Positions 6,259-11,054 of a stretch of DNA of 11,054 nt are shown here, piece after piece; position 1 is the stretch's first letter; the number at the start of each line of letters is the position of its first letter. The position numbers and the translations under genes are program-made. Source of the DNA: Firmicutes bacterium UBA6226 (GTDB lineage: Bacteria > Bacillota_A > Clostridia > Peptostreptococcales > Acidaminobacteraceae); the NCBI GenBank assembly GCA_002441045.1, contig DJWQ01000207.1, positions 1-11,054 on the forward strand, in the 5' to 3' direction. The notes under the pieces are model-generated. The model searched no databases. It was not told where the DNA came from and saw only the letters and a program-made list of their open reading frames with translations.

Positions 6259-6672
6259 ATGAAAAGAGGTAAGCTATTGAATTCTGAGGTTGTTTCGACT
6301 TTGGCGAAATTAGGACATACAGATCAGATTACTATTTCAGATGCGGGATTGCCAATACCAGATGCTGTCAAACGAATCGATCTTGCAGTCGTTAAAAATC
6401 AACCTGGTTTTTTATTGCTTTTAGATGCAATCATGCATGAAATGATTATTGAAAAAGTGATTATTGCTGAAGAGATTATCAGTCAAAATCAAGCGATTTA
6501 CTCTGCTATAAAAGATTGTTTTAAGGAAATTGAGATTGTTCAAGTGCCACATGAAACATTTAAAAGCTTAACTCATAAAAGTAAAGCGGTAATAAGAACG
6601 GGAGAATGTACGCCTTTTGCCAATATTATATTGCAATCTGGTGTCGATTTTGATGGAGGCTCACATGAATAA
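6259..6672 (+). CDS. rbsD: D-ribose pyranase
   Basis: A 137-residue RbsD, family size about 131-139. It speeds the interconversion of the beta-pyranose and furanose forms of ribose, supplying the furanose to RbsK, and forms ring-shaped decamers in B. subtilis. Visible motifs are LGHTD with catalytic His20, DAGLPIP (28-34), VPHETF with His98, and RTGECTPFANIIL (113-125) with Asn122. His20, His98 and Asn122 fall at exactly the B. subtilis positions. Position 120 is Phe where B. subtilis and E. coli have Tyr in the TPYAN/SPYAN motif. AAGGAGG (6244-6250) gives an 8-nt spacing to the ATG and overlaps the rbsK stop. The last 8 nt overlap the start of rbsA, indicating translational coupling. Confidence 0.96.
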   Translation: MKRGKLLNSEVVSTLAKLGHTDQITISDAGLPIPDAVKRIDLAVVKNQPGFLLLLDAIMHEMIIEKVIIAEEIISQNQAIYSAIKDCFKEIEIVQVPHETFKSLTHKSKAVIRTGECTPFANIILQSGVDFDGGSHE

Positions 6673-8149
6673 GCTCCTTACAATGGTAAAAATTTCAAAA
6701 GAATTTCCTGGTGTCAAGGCTCTGAATCAAGTGAACTTAAATGTCTATCAAGGTAAGGTGATGGCACTTCTTGGAGAAAATGGTGCTGGAAAATCAACAC
6801 TTATGAAAATCCTTTCAGGTGTCTACCAAAAAACAGAAGGTGAGATGTATTTCGAGGGAAAGCCACTTGTAATCACTGGACCTAAGGATGCGATGCAAAA
6901 GGGAATTGCGATTATCCATCAAGAATTGAATTTAATTGATGAGCTCTCAATAGCAGAAAACATATATATGGGGCGTTTTCCGCAGGTTGCAGGCAAAATT
7001 GATTGGAAGAAAATGTACTTTGATGCAACACAGCTATTAAATCAACTCAACTTAGACCTCAATCCGAAAATCAAAATTAAAAATTTGAGTATTGGACAAA
7101 AGCAGATGGTTGAAATTGCAAAGGCTTTATCTTTTGAGACAAAAGTGATCATTATGGATGAGCCAACAGATGCATTGACAGATCAAGAAACCTTGAGTTT
7201 ATTTAAAGTGATCAATGAGCTAAAAAAAGATGGAAAAAGTATCGTCTATATCTCACACCGCTTAAAGGAAATTTTTGAGATTTGTGATGACGTTACCGTA
7301 TTAAGGGATGGCGAGTTCATCTCAGAAAAACCAGTGTCAGAAATAGACGAAGACAGTCTTATAGAAATGATGGTCGGTAGAAAATTGGATGAGCAATATC
7401 CTTATTTACCAGCGCATACAAAAGAAAAGGTCTTTGAAATAATCTCATTGGAAAATGAGTATGTTAGTGGCGTGAATTTTGCGATTAATAAAGGTGAAAT
7501 TGTTGGCGTCGCAGGTCTGATGGGTGCTGGTAGAACAGAACTTGCCAAATCCATATATGGTGCAATTAAATGCAAGCAAAAAGTGATGAGAATTGAAGGC
7601 AAAGATATTATCGTAAAAAACGAAAGACAAGCGTTAAAGCAAGGAATTGCCTATGTATCTGAGGATAGAAAGAAAGATGGATTGGTACTAGGCTTGTCTG
7701 TGAGTACAAATATCACATTATCTTCATTAGAGTCATTTTCGAAATTGGGAACCATTAATAAACGAAAAGAACGAGAAGTCGTTGAAGGCTATAAAGAAAA
7801 TTTATCTATTAAAACTCCCTCATTGCAACAAAAGGTAAAGCTTTTAAGTGGTGGGAATCAACAAAAGGTCTCTATAGCAAAATCATTATCTGCATCACCT
7901 AAATTATTGATATTGGATGAGCCTACAAGAGGGGTTGACGTAGGCGCTAAAAAAGAAATCTATGAATTAATGAATCAGTTTAAAAGCGAGGGGATGGGAA
8001 TATTAATGATTTCCTCAGAAATTCCTGAACTCTTAGGAATATGTGATCGCATCATGGTTATGAGAGATGGCAAGATCGCAGGAACGCTTGTCAGAAGTGA
8101 GGTTACTCAAGAAAAAATAATGCGTCTAGCAATTGGCGCTGGGGAGTAG
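6665..8149 (+). CDS. rbsA: Ribose ABC transporter, double ATPase subunit
   Basis: A 494-residue protein with two fused ABC ATPase domains, the normal RbsA/MglA/AraG design. Domain 1: Walker A GENGAGKST (37-45), Q-loop HQEL (85-88), signature LSIGQKQ (141-147), Walker B VIIMDEPTDAL (161-171) and switch ISHR (196-199). Domain 2: degenerate Walker A GLMGAGRTEL (284-293) with Arg for Lys, signature LSGGNQQK (394-401), Walker B LLILDEPTRGVDVG (414-427). The Arg in the second Walker A is standard for this family and not a defect. It powers ribose uptake on the inner face of the membrane with RbsC. Start: the ATG at 6665 has GGAGG at 6655-6659 with a 5-nt gap and overlaps the rbsD stop by 8 nt. An in-frame ATG at 6617 lies far inside rbsD with no SD. 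Confidence 0.96.
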   Translation: MNKLLTMVKISKEFPGVKALNQVNLNVYQGKVMALLGENGAGKSTLMKILSGVYQKTEGEMYFEGKPLVITGPKDAMQKGIAIIHQELNLIDELSIAENIYMGRFPQVAGKIDWKKMYFDATQLLNQLNLDLNPKIKIKNLSIGQKQMVEIAKALSFETKVIIMDEPTDALTDQETLSLFKVINELKKDGKSIVYISHRLKEIFEICDDVTVLRDGEFISEKPVSEIDEDSLIEMMVGRKLDEQYPYLPAHTKEKVFEIISLENEYVSGVNFAINKGEIVGVAGLMGAGRTELAKSIYGAIKCKQKVMRIEGKDIIVKNERQALKQGIAYVSEDRKKDGLVLGLSVSTNITLSSLESFSKLGTINKRKEREVVEGYKENLSIKTPSLQQKVKLLSGGNQQKVSIAKSLSASPKLLILDEPTRGVDVGAKKEIYELMNQFKSEGMGILMISSEIPELLGICDRIMVMRDGKIAGTLVRSEVTQEKIMRLAIGAGE

Positions 8150-8153
8150 AGAA

Positions 8154-9086
8154 ATGAAGAATTTAAAACTTTCAAAATTTCAATCGGTTATTGGTTTAAT
8201 TGTATTCTCAGTCATTGTGGCTTTTATTAATCAAAGGTTTATGACGACGTCGAATATCCTTAATATATTAAGGCAAACCTCAATTAACTCAATAATTGCA
8301 GCTGGTATGACCTTTGTAATTATTACAGGTGGGATTGATTTATCCGTAGGTTCTACACTTGCACTGTCAGGTGCAGTGGTGGCTTTTTTGATCGCAGGCG
8401 GCATGAACCCAATTATAGCGATTTTACTTGCTTTACTAGTAGGTGCTTTTATTGGCGCATTTAATGGCGTTATTATTTCGAAAGGAAAGCTACAACCCTT
8501 CATCGTAACATTGGCAATGATGACTATTGTTAGAGGGCTTACACTTGTATTTACTGAGGGAAAACCAATCAATGCAGGTTATGAAAAAAATGCAGAATTC
8601 TTATCTAACTTAGGTAACGGCTACTTTCTTGGTATTCCAATACCAATCATTATCATGATCATTGTTTTTATCGCTGGATTTTATATATTAACGCAAACGA
8701 CAATTGGTAGATATGTGTATTCATTAGGTGGAAATGAAGAAGCGACTAAGCTTTCTGGTGTCAATACAGATAAAGTCAAAATTTTCGTATATGCCATAAG
8801 TGGTCTTTTAGCAGCACTTGCAGGTGTTATTATTACTGCTAGACTTTCATCTGCTCAGCCAACTGCTGGTAGTGGATATGAGCTTGATGCCATCGCTGCA
8901 GTCGTTCTTGGAGGGACCTCTTTAGCAGGTGGTGTTGGCTCTATTATAGGTACTATTATCGGTGCATTAATCATTGGTGTCCTAAACAATGCGCTTAATT
9001 TAATGGACGTTAGCTCGTATTATCAAATGCTTGCTAAAGGTGTCGTTATCTTAATTGCAGTGTTGATTGATAGGAAAAACAAATAG
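8154..9086 (+). CDS. rbsC: Ribose ABC transporter, permease subunit
   Basis: A 310-residue, very hydrophobic membrane protein of the BPD_transp_2 (RbsC/AraH/MglC) family; E. coli RbsC is 321. About eight to ten membrane segments can be drawn, starting at residues 12-25. Landmarks: the conserved GGIDLSVGS (59-67), IGRYVYSLGGNEEATKLSGVN (from 184), which is the cytoplasmic coupling region facing RbsA, and LDAIAAVVLGGTSLAGG (244-260). It forms the channel, probably as a dimer, and receives ribose from RbsB outside. The ATG at 8154 is 4 nt after the rbsA stop, with GGGGAG at 8141-8146 and a 7-nt gap. An in-frame ATG at 8133 would overlap rbsA by 17 nt and lacks an SD. rbsB follows 21 nt later, so the gene is fully within the operon. 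Confidence 0.96.
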   Translation: MKNLKLSKFQSVIGLIVFSVIVAFINQRFMTTSNILNILRQTSINSIIAAGMTFVIITGGIDLSVGSTLALSGAVVAFLIAGGMNPIIAILLALLVGAFIGAFNGVIISKGKLQPFIVTLAMMTIVRGLTLVFTEGKPINAGYEKNAEFLSNLGNGYFLGIPIPIIIMIIVFIAGFYILTQTTIGRYVYSLGGNEEATKLSGVNTDKVKIFVYAISGLLAALAGVIITARLSSAQPTAGSGYELDAIAAVVLGGTSLAGGVGSIIGTIIGALIIGVLNNALNLMDVSSYYQMLAKGVVILIAVLIDRKNK

Positions 9087-9107
9087 GTTTTGAATGGGAG
9101 GAGAATT

Positions 9108-10844
9108 ATGAAAAGAGTTTTAATATTGCTGTTAGTTCTTATGTTAACGGCGATGGCATTTGCGGGTTGCTCTCCAAAATCAGAAGAGAGCGGTTCTGGT
9201 AAAGTCGGTTTAGTAATTTCTACATTAAACAATCCTTTCTTTGTATCTTTAAAAGAAGGTGCTGAAGCAAAAGCGAAAGACCTTGGACTTGAGTTAATTG
9301 TACTGGATTCTCAAAATGACCCTGCAAAAGAGCTTTCTAATATGGAAGATCTATTAACACAAGGTGTGGATGTCATTTTAATTAATCCAACTGATTCAGA
9401 TGCTGTTGGAAATGCAATTAAGGCAGCAAATGATAAAAAAATTCCAGTTATAACCCTTGATAGAGGTGCAAATTCTGGTGAAGTAGTAGCACATATCGCA
9501 TCGGACAACATCGCTGGCGGTAAAATGGCTGGTGAATATATCATTGAAAAACTAGGTGGTACAGGTAACGTCGTTGAACTTGAAGGTATTGCAGGTACTT
9601 CTGCAGCAAGAGACAGGGGTCAAGGCTTTAATGAAGCGATTGCAACTTCTAGTATTGAAGTTGTAGCAAAACAAGTTGCTGACTTCGATCGTACAAAAGG
9701 TTTATCTGTAATGGAAAATATATTGCAAGCACAACCTGAGATAGATGCTGTATTTGCTCATAATGATGAAATGGCACTGGGTGCATTAAAAGCGATTGAA
9801 GCATCAGGTAGAAACATTATGGTGGTTGGTTTTGATGCAACAGATGATGCTATTGCTGCAGTCAATGACGGTACGATGGCTGCAACGGTCGCTCAACAAC
9901 CAAGCCTTATTGGTTCACTTGGCGTTGAATCAGCGAAAAAGGTAATTGATGGCGAGGCACTTGACGCGTTTATTCCAGTTGAGCTAAAGCTAGTTACAAA
10001 TGAAAGCGCTGCATCAAATACGAATAGCGCAGAAGGCAAGAAAATTGGTCTTGTCATCTCAACTTTAAACAATCCTTTCTTTGTAACTTTAAAAGAAGGT
10101 GCTGAAGAGAAAGCAAATGAACTTGGTGCAGAACTAATCGTATTAGATTCACAAAACGATCCTGCAAAAGAGTTGTCAAACATGGAAGACTTAATCACTC
10201 AAGGTGTAGATTTGATTCTCATCAATCCTACGGATTCTGATGCAGTTGGCAGTTCAATAAAGGCGGCAAATGCTGCTTCTATTCCGGTTATTACACTTGA
10301 CCGTGGTGCAAATGCTGGTGAAGTTGTAACACATATTGCATCAGATAACGTAGCTGGTGGTAAAATGGCTGGTGAATATATCATTGAGCAATTAGGTGGC
10401 AAAGGTAAAGTCGTTGAACTTGAAGGGATCGCTGGGACATCAGCAGCTAGAGATAGAGGTCAAGGCTTTAATGATGCTATAGCGACTTCTGATATTGAAG
10501 TCGTTGCAAAGCAAGTGGCTGACTTTGATAGAACAAAAGGACTCTCAGTTATGGAAAATATTCTTCAAGCACAACCTGAAATTGATGCTGTATTTGCACA
10601 TAACGATGAAATGGCATTAGGAGCTTTAAAAGCGATTCAGGCTGCTGGAAGAGATATAATGGTAGTAGGCTTTGATGCAACTGATGATGCGGTTAAAGCG
10701 GTTCAGGATGGAGAAATGGCTGCAACAGTAGCGCAACAACCTGCTCTAATCGGAAGTTTAGGTGTAGAATCTGCAATTAAATATTTAGGTGGAGAAGCAT
10801 TAGAATCGTACATTCCAGTTGAGCTAATGCTCGTTACTGAATAA
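9108..10844 (+). CDS. rbsB: Tandem (double-domain) ribose-binding lipoprotein
   Basis: A 578-residue protein, about twice the length of ordinary RbsB (about 300). Residues 1-21 are a lipoprotein signal (positive MKR, hydrophobic core, FAGC) with lipidated Cys21, so it is anchored outside the membrane. After a short Ser/Gly-rich spacer come two complete Peripla_BP_4 domains, 32-298 and 312-578, joined by a 13-residue linker rich in Ser, Ala and Asn. The copies align without gaps at a constant 280-residue offset; by hand count 229 of 267 residues match. Ribose contacts of E. coli RbsB are all present in both: N42/F44/F45, D118/R119, R170, F193, N219, D243 and Q263, each again at +280. GGAGG (9097-9101) gives a 6-nt gap to the ATG. 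It is the last gene of the operon, before a strong terminator. Product: a receptor delivering ribose to RbsAC. The duplication is the odd feature; no frameshift or internal stop is seen. Confidence 0.93.
   Translation: MKRVLILLLVLMLTAMAFAGCSPKSEESGSGKVGLVISTLNNPFFVSLKEGAEAKAKDLGLELIVLDSQNDPAKELSNMEDLLTQGVDVILINPTDSDAVGNAIKAANDKKIPVITLDRGANSGEVVAHIASDNIAGGKMAGEYIIEKLGGTGNVVELEGIAGTSAARDRGQGFNEAIATSSIEVVAKQVADFDRTKGLSVMENILQAQPEIDAVFAHNDEMALGALKAIEASGRNIMVVGFDATDDAIAAVNDGTMAATVAQQPSLIGSLGVESAKKVIDGEALDAFIPVELKLVTNESAASNTNSAEGKKIGLVISTLNNPFFVTLKEGAEEKANELGAELIVLDSQNDPAKELSNMEDLITQGVDLILINPTDSDAVGSSIKAANAASIPVITLDRGANAGEVVTHIASDNVAGGKMAGEYIIEQLGGKGKVVELEGIAGTSAARDRGQGFNDAIATSDIEVVAKQVADFDRTKGLSVMENILQAQPEIDAVFAHNDEMALGALKAIQAAGRDIMVVGFDATDDAVKAVQDGEMAATVAQQPALIGSLGVESAIKYLGGEALESYIPVELMLVTE
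9201..10001 (+). repeat. Copy 1 of the 840-nt-period repeat within rbsB
   Basis: This encodes binding domain 1 (residues 32-298). It aligns to 10041-10841 at exactly +840 nt with no indel. DNA identity is visibly lower than protein identity in conserved stretches because of silent changes. A few blocks stay identical, for example AAACAATCCTTTCTTTGTA at 9227-9245 and 10067-10085. Confidence 0.95.
10041..10841 (+). repeat. Copy 2 of the 840-nt-period repeat within rbsB
   Basis: This encodes binding domain 2 (residues 312-578). The lipoprotein signal is not duplicated, and the intervening 39 nt encode the linker. The unit begins at the first beta strand (KIGLVIST) and ends at the final strand (VELMLVTE), so it is a whole-domain duplication. 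Confidence 0.95.
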
Positions 10845-10873
10845 TTTATATCAAAAGATTTAGTACAATTATT

Positions 10874-10908
10874 AAGAGGGAATGCTATAAAAGCATTCCC
10901 TCTTTTAT
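10874..10908 (+). terminator. Strong intrinsic terminator of the rbs operon
   Basis: AAGAGGGAATGCT (10874-10886) and AGCATTCCCTCTT (10892-10904) form a perfect 13-bp stem around ATAAA, running into TTTTATT. It lies 30 nt after the rbsB stop. On the minus strand the stem is followed by AATAATT, so it could serve the convergent gene only weakly. Confidence 0.92.
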
Positions 10909-10964
10909 TAAGCCACAATCTCGCTTGTGGTAAAATTTGAAGGCTCGATGCCTGAAGATTTTTA

Positions 10965-11054
10965 TTAATCTACGATTTCATCTCTCAACTTTTCTAAAAA
11001 CTCATAATTCCGGATGATGTAGTTACGCCCTTCTTTCTCTAGAACACCTTTTAC
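10965..11054 (-). CDS. C-terminal end of a convergent gene, product unknown (partial)
   Basis: Reading the minus strand from the window edge gives an open frame of 29 codons ending in TAA at 10965-10967. The peptide includes EKEGRNYIIRNYEFLEKLRD and has balanced charged and hydrophobic residues like a real helical C-terminus. The frame enters from outside the window, so the start is not visible. I do not recognise the family. Downstream, small hairpins (AGGC/GCCT near 10941-10953; CCACAA/TTGTGG at 10913-10930) could form its 3' end but lack good T-runs. Convergence on the rbs terminator fits the end of a transcription unit. Confidence 0.5.
   Translation of the reverse strand, partial: VKGVLEKEGRNYIIRNYEFLEKLRDEIVD

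Noticed and set aside
7500..7560. Second Walker A of RbsA has Arg in place of Lys (GAGRTE)
   Set aside because: The degenerate second site is normal for RbsA/MglA/AraG-type sugar importers and is not a sign of decay.
9108..10844. rbsB duplication as an assembly error or as two separate genes
   Set aside because: The copies differ at many silent and some coding sites, the frame is continuous through the linker, and the second copy has no start codon with SD and no signal peptide.
9311..10918. Several minus-strand open frames of 67-101 codons opposite rbsB
   Set aside because: They mirror the codon pattern of the strongly coding plus strand, appear in both repeat copies, lack ribosome sites and have unnatural Ser/Ala/Pro-rich composition.
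1..11054. CRISPR arrays, tRNA or rRNA genes, insertion sequences, phage or defence genes
   Set aside because: No repeat-spacer pattern, cloverleaf, transposase or terminal inverted repeats were seen on either strand.

Overview
The window looks like a low-GC, Gram-positive-type (Bacillota/Firmicutes-like) chromosome segment. It is AT-rich, with strong GGAGG Shine-Dalgarno sequences, two lipoproteins with short signal peptides and lipobox cysteines, sigma-A-like TTGACA/TATAAT promoters, and a ribose operon in the Bacillus order rbsR-rbsK-rbsD-rbsA-rbsC-rbsB. TGA is used as a stop (rbsR) and Trp is TGG, so the code is standard and not mycoplasma-type. I cannot name a genus.

Layout. (1) 1-1655: a TetR-family regulator, then a 45-nt AT-rich inverted repeat overlapping a TTGACA promoter, then a secreted lipoprotein of unknown function. 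(2) 1701-3996: a terminator, a promoter with an 11-bp direct repeat, a PfkB-family kinase with an N-terminal winged HTH (probable pseudouridine kinase), and pseudouridine-5'-phosphate glycosidase (psuG), closed by a clean CCCACC/GGTGGG terminator. (3) 4097-4299: a 203-nt regulatory region with phased A-rich repeats, a large dyad containing TGCAAACG/CGTTTGCA, a strong promoter, and a GGTAAACGTTTAAC operator over the start of transcription. (4) 4300-10844: the ribose operon, with a second identical operator between rbsR and rbsK, ending in a 13-bp terminator hairpin. (5) 10965-11054: the C-terminal end of a convergent minus-strand gene.

How the genes fit together. PsuK phosphorylates pseudouridine and PsuG splits the product to uracil and ribose 5-phosphate. 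The Rbs transporter imports ribose, RbsD interconverts its ring forms, and RbsK phosphorylates it, also to ribose 5-phosphate. The two units therefore converge on one metabolite. RbsR is expected to repress the rbs operon through the two operators and to release them when ribose is present.

The most striking item is rbsB. It encodes one lipoprotein with two complete ribose-binding domains in tandem, repeated with an exact 280-residue period and about 86% identical by hand count. Both copies keep every ribose-contact residue known from E. coli RbsB, while many codons differ silently. A double-headed ribose receptor tethered to its ABC transporter is the best candidate here for something little described.
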